A stretch of 64,000 nt of DNA from contig CAICTM010000375.1 in the NCBI GenBank assembly GCA_903772945.1, positions 1 to 64,000 on the forward strand. The letters run 5' to 3'. Position numbers and translations under genes: made by a program. Source of the stretch: Seminavis robusta (taxonomy: Eukaryota; Bacillariophyta; Bacillariophyceae; Naviculales; Naviculaceae). The notes below the pieces were generated by a model that was given only the letters and a program-made list of their open reading frames with translations, was not told the DNA's origin and searched no databases. Shown here one piece after another: positions 11,114 through 18,780 of the stretch; within the stretch, counting starts at the first letter, position 1; each line of letters opens with the position of its first letter.

Positions 11114-11137
11114 TTCAGGTTTTTAAGAAATTATTTT

Positions 11138-11872
11138 ATGACAATGAACATCGACGCTGAAAACGTCAAGCGTTTGCTAAAACAGGAAGTACAGTATGAC
11201 GACTGGCGCGGCGTTGGACTTAGATGGGCAAACGCGGGTTATTACGCACACCGAGAGAAACTTTTAATGAACTGTCAAAGCGACAACGTACCAATGCATA
11301 TAGTTGAGAAAACGTTTTATTTGGCAGATCGTTTTGTGATACAAAATGATGTACTTCTGTACATGGACGATGGTTTTCTGTCCTTGATACTCGCTATCGC
11401 GTTTTATACAGTGACCAACCATCACTACAAGAACCTCTTTAATCTTCATCAGTTCACGAGATTGCTACAAGTGGACACAGGCCTATTTTTGGACATGGAA
11501 GAGCTCATTGTGGTCGAATGCAACCAACGGAAGTCAAAACCGTCAGTTTTTGAATATATTAAACATTTGTCGGAGTTGCTCAGCGAACAGTTTGACACAA
11601 GGAGCATGACTTCAATAACACAAAAAGCGAACGAAATCGCAGTCCTTGTCCTAAATGATCCTGCATTTGCTATGTTCAAACCATCCGGTATCGCATTGGC
11701 ATGCATCTACCATGGAATTGGTTTACGCTTCGAAGTTCGGAGTTGGTGCCCTCTGGCATTGTTGTCAAAGTTTCAGTTTGAAGTGGACACACATTGGTAC
11801 TATTGCGCGAAGTTATGGGTGAATAGATTATTGGATCATAGCAGTTTGACACAAAACCGCCTGGAAATCTAA
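11138..11872 (+). CDS. cyclin-like protein
   Basis: 244-residue protein with a cyclin fold. An N-terminal W-A segment precedes the L-A-D-R-F of cyclin-box helix 1-2 (residues about 61-65), then a second and third helix, a M-E-E-L-I-V-V-E segment in the place of the usual E-x-x-I-L, and a C-terminal lobe with K-P-S-G-I-A-L-A-C, which matches the K-P-S-x-I-A-x-A of diatom-expanded cyclins. Cyclins activate cyclin-dependent kinases. The start chosen is the ATG clear of the capsid gene on the other strand; the frame stays open further upstream only by overlap with it. Inference: captured from a diatom host and used to push cells towards DNA synthesis, as herpesvirus and retrovirus cyclins do. The family call rests on motif pattern. 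Confidence 0.72.
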   Translation: MTMNIDAENVKRLLKQEVQYDDWRGVGLRWANAGYYAHREKLLMNCQSDNVPMHIVEKTFYLADRFVIQNDVLLYMDDGFLSLILAIAFYTVTNHHYKNLFNLHQFTRLLQVDTGLFLDMEELIVVECNQRKSKPSVFEYIKHLSELLSEQFDTRSMTSITQKANEIAVLVLNDPAFAMFKPSGIALACIYHGIGLRFEVRSWCPLALLSKFQFEVDTHWYYCAKLWVNRLLDHSSLTQNRLEI

Positions 11873-12038
11873 CCACGATTAACGTTCAACTAGTGTGTGA
11901 TCGGCCGGCTATTGACTCGTAAGTTAACAAAGCTTAAGATCTTTTTTTTGAAACTTCACTCCTCCCAAAAAACCCGCGCCAATGTTTTCATTTGGGTTTC
12001 CAAAGCTTCATAAATTTGAGAAACCAAAAACTTGAAAG

Positions 12039-12800
12039 ATGACAACTGATTTGATAGCCATGATGCGTACTCTCCCACCGGAGATGCGCGCACAGGTCTA
12101 TGAATGTATTGAAACACCAAATTCTAAAATGGGCAAGGTAATGAACCATCTGTCTCGGATGCGTCATGAGGTTACTAGGATCCGCAACCGTATGTTTGCA
12201 CACGCTTATCCTTTCATGCAGCAACGTAACAGGGTTACTTCTATTAATATTGTCGAAATACAAGCACTCATTTATGATACTGAAGATGTCGACTGCACAT
12301 CGAATGACGTTTGTCTTGAACTCCGTCAGCGTTACAAGAAGTTGTTAACCGACATGGCTTTTAACAACATGAACTACCGCGTCGTTTACCGCAGTACTGT
12401 TTGTGTTATGCTTGCACTTGACGAAGTTATTTTTGTTAACAAGAATATCATGTTGATTAAGTCAGAAATTGCCAATCAAATTGGTTCCCCTTCTGTACGT
12501 GTCATGATGGAAGAAGCCGCTAACCGCGAAAACGCTGCGGCGGCTGGTGTTGCTGCAGCCGTGAACACTAACGAGGCACCAACCATCACAGGAGACGACC
12601 ACTCCATTCCTGATGAAGTTGAAATCGCACCCGATGGCGGTGAATTCGGGACGATCAGTGACGCCGAAGTTCTTGCGGTCACCAAGACGGAAGATGATGT
12701 ACCAACTCCCAAACGCCGTCCCACGCTTCCGATACGAACGCCCCGCGCAAGCGTCCACGCTCCGACGAAGAGTAACAGGTCGAGTAATTTAAAATTATGA
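12039..12800 (+). CDS. hypothetical helical element protein
   Basis: 253 residues, not recognised. Residues 1-155 are strongly helical with many Met, Arg and hydrophobic heptads. Residues 156-215 are Ala- and Glu-rich and probably disordered. The tail contains P-K-R-R and a run of basic and Ser/Thr/Pro residues that could be a nuclear signal. There is no signal peptide. It lies downstream of the cyclin in the same direction, after a spacer of about 165 bp. Its stop codon lies in the loop of a perfect hairpin at 12782-12808. Role unknown; a DNA-binding or scaffolding function would fit but is not supported by any motif. Confidence 0.55.
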   Translation: MTTDLIAMMRTLPPEMRAQVYECIETPNSKMGKVMNHLSRMRHEVTRIRNRMFAHAYPFMQQRNRVTSINIVEIQALIYDTEDVDCTSNDVCLELRQRYKKLLTDMAFNNMNYRVVYRSTVCVMLALDEVIFVNKNIMLIKSEIANQIGSPSVRVMMEEAANRENAAAAGVAAAVNTNEAPTITGDDHSIPDEVEIAPDGGEFGTISDAEVLAVTKTEDDVPTPKRRPTLPIRTPRASVHAPTKSNRSSNLKL

Positions 12801-12808
12801 AATTACTC
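12782..12808. repeat. perfect 9-bp stem, 9-nt loop hairpin
   Basis: Arms GAGTAATTT (12782-12790) and AAATTACTC (12800-12808) enclose the loop AAAATTATG. Stem and loop size match rolling-circle origins of CRESS viruses, but the loop does not match the usual NANTATTAC nonanucleotide. It sits at the end of one gene and just before the next, so a terminator is the alternative. Confidence 0.55.
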
Positions 12809-12813
12809 ATAAA

Positions 12814-13038
12814 ATGAGCAATTTAATATTAACTCTAACATTAATAACACCACTCTTAGCTCTAATTGACGCAATAATTACTTTATACGTCCATCTTCAT
12901 CAAATTCGAATCGAATCCAAGAACGACCATGTTCTCGCTAAGATCAGTCGCGATGTTTACACTACTGCTAGGAGTTCTCAATGTTCAACTTCCAGTAACG
13001 AACGCGAAACCCAGGACACGCGGACTCAAAAAACATAA
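12814..13038 (+). CDS. small membrane protein of element
   Basis: 74 residues. A hydrophobic segment (residues about 3-28: Leu, Ile, Thr rich) is followed by a charged, Ser/Thr/Arg-rich tail, as in a single-pass membrane protein with a cytosolic tail. The start lies 13 bp after the previous stop. Its 3' part overlaps a second small frame in another phase (12929-13141). No family recognised. Virus proteins of this shape often act in membrane association or release from the cell; here that is only an analogy. Confidence 0.4.
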   Translation: MSNLILTLTLITPLLALIDAIITLYVHLHQIRIESKNDHVLAKISRDVYTTARSSQCSTSSNERETQDTRTQKT

Positions 13039-13141
13039 ATCCAATTGCAGTAAAATGGAAAAGAAAAAAAGTAAAATGTCAATGATGAGTAAGTCACACA
13101 ACTCTACACGTTTGTTAGACGGAGGAGACGATTATTGGTAA
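12929..13141 (+). CDS. small secreted basic protein of element
   Basis: 70 residues. An N-terminal signal-like segment (MFSLRSVAMFTLLLGVLNV, then a likely cleavage at T-N-A-K) is followed by a very basic Lys/Ser/Met-rich stretch and an acidic, aromatic end (D-D-Y-W). It overlaps the preceding small gene in another phase and stops five bases before the end of the convergent recombinase gene. The signal peptide argues that the frame is real. Function unknown; a secreted cationic, possibly membrane-active peptide is one reading. Confidence 0.4.
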   Translation: MFSLRSVAMFTLLLGVLNVQLPVTNAKPRTRGLKKHKSNCSKMEKKKSKMSMMSKSHNSTRLLDGGDDYW

Positions 13142-13145
13142 AAAA

Positions 13146-15143
13146 TTAATGTTTATTAATTAAAAATTGCTTGACAAGAATCGGTATATTTTCTGGGTAG
13201 TTGTGTTTGTTCGTTTCTTTTGCCAAAGAAGCAAGACTAAATTTGGATCCGAATCGTTGGATCAAACCCTCATGCACGGGAGTCAAAAAAGTCAAAGTCA
13301 ACTCCCGAGGTTCAGGCCATCGTTCCATAAACATGAGCATGACTTTGATAGCTTTGACAGTTCGTCGCCACTTGCTTTCAGTCTTATTATCAACACAAAC
13401 GGCAATCAAAGACCCTCCCATCAGAACATGATGAAGCCATTTGAGTAGAACCTCTACTGGATGTACTTTGGTCTTCAATTGACCAATAAATGCTTGCACT
13501 GTTGGTCCCGTTTTGGGCTGCATCGCAATAAATTGCTTCGACGACGATGATTCTGGAGCGTCTTTTGGACGCTGGCTTGACTCCTTTACAGACCCAGGAG
13601 AGTAAGATGGCAGTATGCAACATCCTGCCTTGAAGGCATGAAACTCCTCGTGGGAGACACTCTTCTGTGTTAGCAGTACATTTACACGACTCACAAGGAT
13701 GTGCTCGTTCACATCCTGAATACCTTCTTGCAACAGGTCCAACAATGCATCCCATTTTGCCAAAAAACAAACCAAGATACACCGTTTGAAAGAATAATCA
13801 ACACAATCAACATGACCAAAAAGAGCAGAACAAAGTTTGTCGCCTGTAGCGACACAGTTGGGTGTGCCAACGTCTTGAAAATCCGGAATCACAACATCTG
13901 GGAATTCACCCTGCAGTTTGTACCAACCGCTGAGACACTTTTGACCTTCAAGTAGATAACCAAAACGTGTGTAAAAGTAGTTGGTCCTGCTTCCTTCGTC
14001 CACCTTGTGACCAGCCCACATTTTAGCCGCCATCGACAAACCAGCAGTGTCTAGATGGTGCTGCGCCGTATGCTTCAACCAATGACTAGTACCTTGTTTG
14101 ACATCGCAACTGTTCGATGGTGGATATTTCTTGTACAACTTTGCCAGGTGCGACGTGTACCAACTCGACAACTTGTTGGCGTGTACGTTAGTCAATGCTA
14201 GACCGGCCAAGCCAGGAGTCAATCGTTCACCACCAAACATGAGCATAGAGATAGCCAAAACAACAGTGATATCATCCAACGCTTTTTCACGATTTGGCAG
14301 AAGCGGTATGTTACCATTTTCACCGCATTTGTCTCGATCGCTCCATATTTGTGGTAGTCGCACTTTGCGTCCAGCAAGACCAACCACATCCGTCATACTG
14401 CATCTGGTCATGGGTAATCGACCGGTTTCAGATACTCTGGAACTCATCTTTAAACAAGCCACATGCAAGATATAGAATTGCAGGTATTCGGTGTTGTTCA
14501 TCCAAAGACTTCGCATCAGGATGTTATCAAGCTGGGCTTCAGTGTATATTTTGTCACCTTTCGAATCCGTGCTGTGTTTAGAATTAGCTCTAACAGCTTT
14601 ACCCAACTGAAGCTTCGCTTCCCTGTACACACAAAAAATAGCATGTGTCTCTTGTACTCGAAGTTGTTGCTTCAATACATCTTTGACCGCCCCCATGTAA
14701 CGATTCAAAGTTCCTGCGCTGTATGGTTGTCCATTGGCTTGTTTAACTTCAAGCCAGAAAGTCGGTTGAAACTTCCAAAAATCATCCCACCATTGTTGGT
14801 GGTTTTGTTTGCGGGAGTTCCCCCCACCTTTGACAGTCAAATCGCCGAAGTTTATCCTTCTCAAATTCTTGTCGACTTGAAGGGTGTCCAGGTATCGTTG
14901 GACCAACCTGATCGCACTTTTCTTCTTTGCTTTCGTAGACTCAGCGCTGTAGTCGACTTCAACCAATTTGACGGCCGCCTTTTCTCTCGTCGACATCATC
15001 AGCTTTATGACATGATCCAACCCTACGTTTCGTTTTGGCGCCTTGGGTGCAGTTCTGACACCCTTCAAATCGATACTCCCACTCCTCGCTGGGGATTGTG
15101 GATTGGGATATCTTTTTAGCGCTCCAGGGTGGTCAACTCCCAC
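13146..15143 (-). CDS. tyrosine recombinase (Crypton-like integrase)
   Basis: About 665 residues in the open frame. The start is uncertain because the first ATG lies near residue 49. Residues about 60-200 look like a core-binding (SAM-like) domain. The catalytic domain shows a box I candidate S-S-R-V-S-E-T-G-R (about 234-242). Box II runs from about residue 353: H-W-L-K-H-T-A-x-x-H-L-D-T-A-G-L, then A-G-H-K, then N-Y-F-Y-T-R with the expected nucleophile tyrosine. This is the order seen in phage-type integrases and eukaryotic Crypton recombinases. A C-terminal extension of about 250 residues is not recognised. It ends 35 bp from the right direct repeat, where a self-integrating element would carry it. 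It should cut and join DNA at the element ends through a 3' phosphotyrosine intermediate. Confidence 0.82.
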   Translation of the reverse strand: MGVDHPGALKRYPNPQSPARSGSIDLKGVRTAPKAPKRNVGLDHVIKLMMSTREKAAVKLVEVDYSAESTKAKKKSAIRLVQRYLDTLQVDKNLRRINFGDLTVKGGGNSRKQNHQQWWDDFWKFQPTFWLEVKQANGQPYSAGTLNRYMGAVKDVLKQQLRVQETHAIFCVYREAKLQLGKAVRANSKHSTDSKGDKIYTEAQLDNILMRSLWMNNTEYLQFYILHVACLKMSSRVSETGRLPMTRCSMTDVVGLAGRKVRLPQIWSDRDKCGENGNIPLLPNREKALDDITVVLAISMLMFGGERLTPGLAGLALTNVHANKLSSWYTSHLAKLYKKYPPSNSCDVKQGTSHWLKHTAQHHLDTAGLSMAAKMWAGHKVDEGSRTNYFYTRFGYLLEGQKCLSGWYKLQGEFPDVVIPDFQDVGTPNCVATGDKLCSALFGHVDCVDYSFKRCILVCFLAKWDALLDLLQEGIQDVNEHILVSRVNVLLTQKSVSHEEFHAFKAGCCILPSYSPGSVKESSQRPKDAPESSSSKQFIAMQPKTGPTVQAFIGQLKTKVHPVEVLLKWLHHVLMGGSLIAVCVDNKTESKWRRTVKAIKVMLMFMERWPEPRELTLTFLTPVHEGLIQRFGSKFSLASLAKETNKHNYPENIPILVKQFLINKH

Positions 15144-15177
15144 ACATTTTTAATTAGTGTTAAGGCTAAAAAAATAC

Positions 15178-15186
15178 TTATAGAGC
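15178..15186 (+). repeat. right 9-bp direct repeat of element
   Basis: TTATAGAGC, identical and in the same orientation as 5-13. Host-like sequence, rich in CTAGCTAG, begins just to the right. Confidence 0.5.
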
Positions 15187-15637
15187 TCTACTCGTGACTA
15201 CCACAGGATCGTCATTTCCAAACACCTATGGGTGGAAACGCTACAAAGTACAGTATGCGGTTGGTACGACGACCAAACAGACACGACGACTTGGCAATTG
15301 GCTCAACCGTGTCAACGGCGGTGCTGGAGGACAAACAGTCTTCCTCTCTGCGGCAACCTCGTAGCTACCGTAGCTAGCTAGTAAGAATCCATGCAGCAAC
15401 GATTCAGTCGAGAAGCAAAACGATGCCATTACTAGTAGTAGTACCGCTATTATCCATTTGCAGAATCAGGACTTGTGCACGCAAAGCAGCCTCATCGAGA
15501 ACTAGTTAGCTAGTAGTGCTATCTTTTGCCGCTCCGAAAGAACTGGCAATACTCCATGACGATCGATGGTACTGTATGGTCCACCAAGAGAGAACGAACG
15601 GATAAATTTTAAAGTCTAGCAAGCTATGCATAGCTAG
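15187..15637. other. host spacer right of element
   Basis: No gene seen. Contains several CTAGCTAG and TAGCTAGC palindromes (about 15370-15380, 15500-15510, 15630-15640), which start abruptly here and recur through the rest of the window. Confidence 0.6.
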
Positions 15638-16673
15638 CTAGTCCACAATCAGGACTCCATTTTCGTCGGCATACACGCGATCTCCAGGTCGACACCAAAC
15701 ATCCCCAATTTGAACGGGCAAGTCGACTTGACCTTCGCCTCGTCTCACGGATTTGCGGGGTGTCGTTCCCAGCGCCATGACTCCAAGGTTGAGTTGTCGC
15801 AATTCCTCGACATCTCGTACATTGGCGTATACGATCAATCCCTCCCATTGATTGTCGACGGCTTTTTTGGCAATCATATCTCCCAAGAGGGCGCGCCGTT
15901 GCGAGCCACCACCGTCCACCACCAGTACCTTGCCTTTGCCATTGGTTGTCTCCAGGAATTCCTTGACTCGTGAATTGTCTTCAAAGCACTTGACCGTGAC
16001 GGCAGTACCACAGAATTGTTTCTTGCCGCCCAAGTTGAGAAAGGATACGGTGGGGACACGAGCGGAATCTTCGTAGTCATCAAACAAATCACACGTTGGT
16101 TTGAAGGTAAGAGTGGCCGGTGTTGGCGAATTGTCATTATTGTTTGGAGATTGAATTTTCTTGGCACAGGACTCCATGGTTTCTGCTAAAGAAATGTCCT
16201 ACATGTAATAACAGCCAAGAGTCAAGAAAACAGAATGAGTTAGTTAGTTCGGTGTGCCAAGTCAGTATGTATGTCACTTTTGGGGGGGTACTGTATCCAT
16301 CTTGACCTACCTTTTGTGAGACACCACTGCAATCGTGAGTTGTCAATGTGACTTCGACTCGGTTGTAGACATTGAACCATTCTGGATGATGATCCATTTC
16401 GTCTGCCACCTTGGCAATATCCGTCATGAACGTCCATGCTTGTTGAAAATCCTGGAATTCAAACGTCCTTTGAATGGCATTTCGATCCCCACTCGCATCA
16501 TCACTCCAAGCGGGAAGTTTGGACAAGGCTTGGCTGCGTTCCTCGGGAGAGAGCATGCTCATGGAACGCCACCCAACCAAATGACAACTGCTGCTTCCAA
16601 TAGATGTTGTAGCTCTCCTCAAGAAAAGGGCTTGTGGAGTGCGAGCAATGGAAATGAATGTAGGAAAGGACAT
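15638..16673 (-). CDS. PCD-RraA fusion protein, organelle-targeted
   Basis: Two exons, 16673-16311 and 16198-15638, joined across a 112-bp GT-AG intron in phase 0; 307 residues. The first 35-40 residues are Arg/Ser-rich like a mitochondrial or plastid presequence. Residues about 45-130 are a pterin-4a-carbinolamine dehydratase: F-x-F-x-D-F-x-x-A-W, then D-H-H-P-E-W-F-N-V-Y-N, then T-H-D-C-S-G-V-S, with the two catalytic histidines. The intron falls inside this domain and the second exon supplies its end (K-D-I-S-L-A-E). The frame runs straight on into an RraA-like domain of about 160 residues: C-D-L-F-D-D-Y-E, V-V-D-G-G-G-S-x-R-R-A-L-L-G-D, N-V-R-D and R-P-G-D-R-V-Y-A-D. RraA relatives are RNase E inhibitors or 4-hydroxy-4-methyl-2-oxoglutarate aldolases. 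PCD recycles tetrahydrobiopterin. The fusion depends on the intron model, which is strong. Confidence 0.82.
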
Positions 16674-17219
16674 GGAAACTAACTATTGAATGAATGGGGA
16701 GAATGGTAGATCAATGGTATGGACACCTCTCTGTGATGATGCTCTCTATGGCATTCCCATTCTCTCGCAACGACAAGCAAATGTTCTGCGAAAGATGGCG
16801 TCGTCAAATCCAAAGGAGATCCGTCAATGACACTCGGGAATGGCATCACGAAGCACTCACGAATTATAGACCGCACTTTTGCACTCATCCCTTGAAGCTA
16901 AGATTTCTCTTCTCCCATATTTCGGGCGCAGCATTTGATAGTCCCGGCGAGCTGAAGACTGGTTGACAATTAATTCAGCTGTAACATTTCAATGAGATCC
17001 TTTCTTTCTAACTAGTAGCTAACATCTCTAAGCTTGCTTGCAAAGGAATCGAATCGAGGTGGTTTCTACGTGTGTATTGATTGAATACGTTATCAGATTG
17101 GATTCATCATTCGTTCGTTCGTTCCATGCACCGTTGTTGCTGGCTTCTTCCATCCAACTAACTGCCATGCGGCCAAATCATGTGCGGTGTTGAACTTTTA
17201 TTGATTGCAATTTATACAA
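16674..17219. other. intergenic spacer
   Basis: No convincing gene. Probable promoter of the PCD-RraA gene on the left and 3' flank of the one-helix protein gene on the right. Short open frames here have no recognisable features. Confidence 0.5.
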
Positions 17220-17749
17220 TTAGAGATTCTCATCCACATAATCGTTCTTTCCTTTGAGGGCCAAAAATCCAGTCAATCCAGCAATCGTCAAGAAAAATCC
17301 AGCAAACCCAGCAACGTTGGCCGGATCGCCTTCTTGGAATCCTTGAATGACACCCTTGCCTTGCACCAATTCTTGAATAAAGATGACCAGAAATGCCATC
17401 TGAACAACAAGGAAAAGAAAGGGGAAAGATGAAACATAAGTAAGTCCGGATATTCATTTCAGTTCAGGTGTGCCAAAAACCCTGCCAGAACCCCTCTGCT
17501 TTTGGTCAAACACCTACGCACCTGTGCTACCCTTCCATTCCAGATTTCGGCATTCTTCTTCATTCCAAAGGGACCCTGTCCTTCATTGAAATTCCATTGT
17601 CTCTCGTGCAACTGTGTGCTTGTAGTTGCGGCTGCAGTCCCAACAGTGTTTCTTGACAGCGCCGTGGTGGACGATGATGGAGTGACAAAGGCCGATGTTC
17701 GGGCCAACAGGCACAAGGCAACAAACAGGGAGGCAAAGATCGATCTCAT
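17220..17749 (-). CDS. one-helix LHC-like plastid protein
   Basis: Two exons, 17749-17522 and 17399-17220, with a 122-bp GT-AG intron; 135 residues. The N-terminus is a signal peptide ending in T-S-A-F-V-T-P, the diatom bipartite plastid-targeting pattern. The mature part has one LHC/HLIP-type chlorophyll-binding helix: E-I-W-N-G-R-V-A-Q-M-A-F then F-I-Q-E-L-V-Q-G-K-G-V. A second hydrophobic stretch follows (V-A-G-F-A-G-F-F-L-T-I-A). Proteins of this type (OHP/HLIP/SEP) act in photoprotection or in delivering chlorophyll to photosystems in the thylakoid. The E-x-x-N-G-R motif is complete apart from E-I-W in place of E-x-x. With two possible membrane spans a two-helix SEP-like protein is an alternative. 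Confidence 0.82.
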
Positions 17750-18120
17750 GGTGGATGTGGTTGTGTCTGTCTTTCAAAAGGGGAGTTGTGCTTTGTTTAT
17801 CGATACTGTGGTTGGGAGATCAATCGCCATGGTCAGCCATCACATCGTCAGTAGACTCGAACAGATCTGCTGATCAACAGGGGCTGATTTGGCAGAGAGC
17901 TGGATCACTGACGTATGCATCATGTCTTTAACCCTACCGCAAGCATTCGAATGAGTCCTCAATACTCATGACTCGACTCAATCAAAAAACTGCGACCATG
18001 ACACCACCGAAACACTCTGCTGGTGTCCTTGTTTCTTTCACAGCACCGTTGCAGTATATGAATTTGGTTGATTCTGTTAGTTAGTTAGTTACCTTAGTCA
18101 GTTAGTGTGATAGTGATACC
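17750..18120. promoter_or_regulatory. divergent promoter region
   Basis: 371 bp between the divergent one-helix-protein and E2 genes. It contains TGACGT near 17910, the half-site of CRE-like elements that control light- and CO2-responsive genes in diatoms, and a GTTAGTTAGTTAGTTA run just before the E2 start. Confidence 0.35.
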
Positions 18121-18780
18121 ATGGTCGCCCACAGTTTAGCCGCTGCCAAGCGTCTGCGAAAGGAGCTTCAGAATCTGCAACGACACAAGGACGAAGACGA
18201 TGACATTTGCCTGATACCCGATTCGGACAATGTCCTCAAGTGGGCAGCTCTTATTCGAGGACCCAAAGACACTCCATATGAAGGTGGAGTATTTCACCTG
18301 TCCATTGTCTGTGGCACGGAGTATCCCTTGGCGCCGCCCACCATGACATTTGTCACCAAGGTGAGTGAGAGATACCCATCCTGAAGTACTTGCAAAAAGT
18401 GCTCTAAGCTACTACCTAGGAGGCAAACGACTCACCCATATATCAACGTATACTGTCTTTTATTATTCACTTCCACTTACTTGATTTGATGTTATCAGGT
18501 ATTCCATCCCAATGTTCACTTTCGAACGGGAGATATCTGCTTGGATATCCTCAAAAAGGAATGGTCTCCTGCGTGGGGGTTGCAAGCAGCGTGTCGAGCC
18601 ATATTGGCACTCCTCAGTGCTCCCGATGCGGACTCTCCTTTGAATTGCGATGCTGGCAATATGATTCGGGGAGGAGATGATATTGCCTTTCAATCCATGG
18701 CAAGAATGTATACCGTTGAAAATGCCAACTTTTTGCGGTGGCCCACCAAGGAAGACAGAGAGGAGGCACTGGCATCGTAG
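18121..18780 (+). CDS. ubiquitin-conjugating enzyme E2, PEX4-like
   Basis: Two exons, 18121-18360 and 18499-18780, with a 138-bp GT-AG intron in phase 0; 173 residues. It is an almost bare UBC domain: R-L-x-K-E-L near residue 13, the W-x-x-x-I-x-G-P-x-x-T-P-Y-E-G-G-V-F core, Y-P-x-x-P-P, then H-P-N-V-H-F-x-T-G-D-I-C-L-D-I-L. The active-site cysteine is the C of I-C-L-D. W-S-P-A-W-G-L and D-S-P-L-N-C-D-A-G-N resemble PEX4/UBC10 of peroxisomes, which ubiquitinates the PEX5 import receptor. A general E2 cannot be excluded. Peroxisomal work would occur at the cytosolic face through a PEX22 anchor. Confidence 0.85.

Larger units (their letters stand above)
5..15186. mobile_element. CRESS-virus-like element with tyrosine recombinase
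   Basis: Integrated virus-like element of about 15.2 kb. Seen: a Rep with HUH endonuclease and helicase motifs, three mutually similar capsid-like segments, a cyclin, small membrane or secreted proteins, and a Crypton-type tyrosine recombinase at the right edge, all closely packed on both strands. A perfect 9-bp direct repeat flanks the block, and no terminal inverted repeat is visible, which fits recombinase-mediated insertion better than a DDE integrase. Family: CRESS-DNA-virus-like (Cressdnaviricota-type Rep) by the replication protein; no named family known to me has this gene set or size. Most parts are open, so the copy looks young; one capsid region looks broken, about two breaks. The left boundary is four bases from the window edge, so left host flank cannot be judged. 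Whether it makes particles is unknown. Confidence 0.8.

Noticed and set aside
10970-11137. Upstream extension of the cyclin frame
   Set aside because: Antisense to the capsid's arginine-rich arm; the ATG at 11138 gives a normal cyclin N-terminus.
5-15186. Polinton or adintovirus identity for the left element
   Set aside because: No DDE/retroviral-type integrase, no family B DNA polymerase, no packaging ATPase and no terminal inverted repeats seen; Rep is of CRESS type and the recombinase is a tyrosine type.
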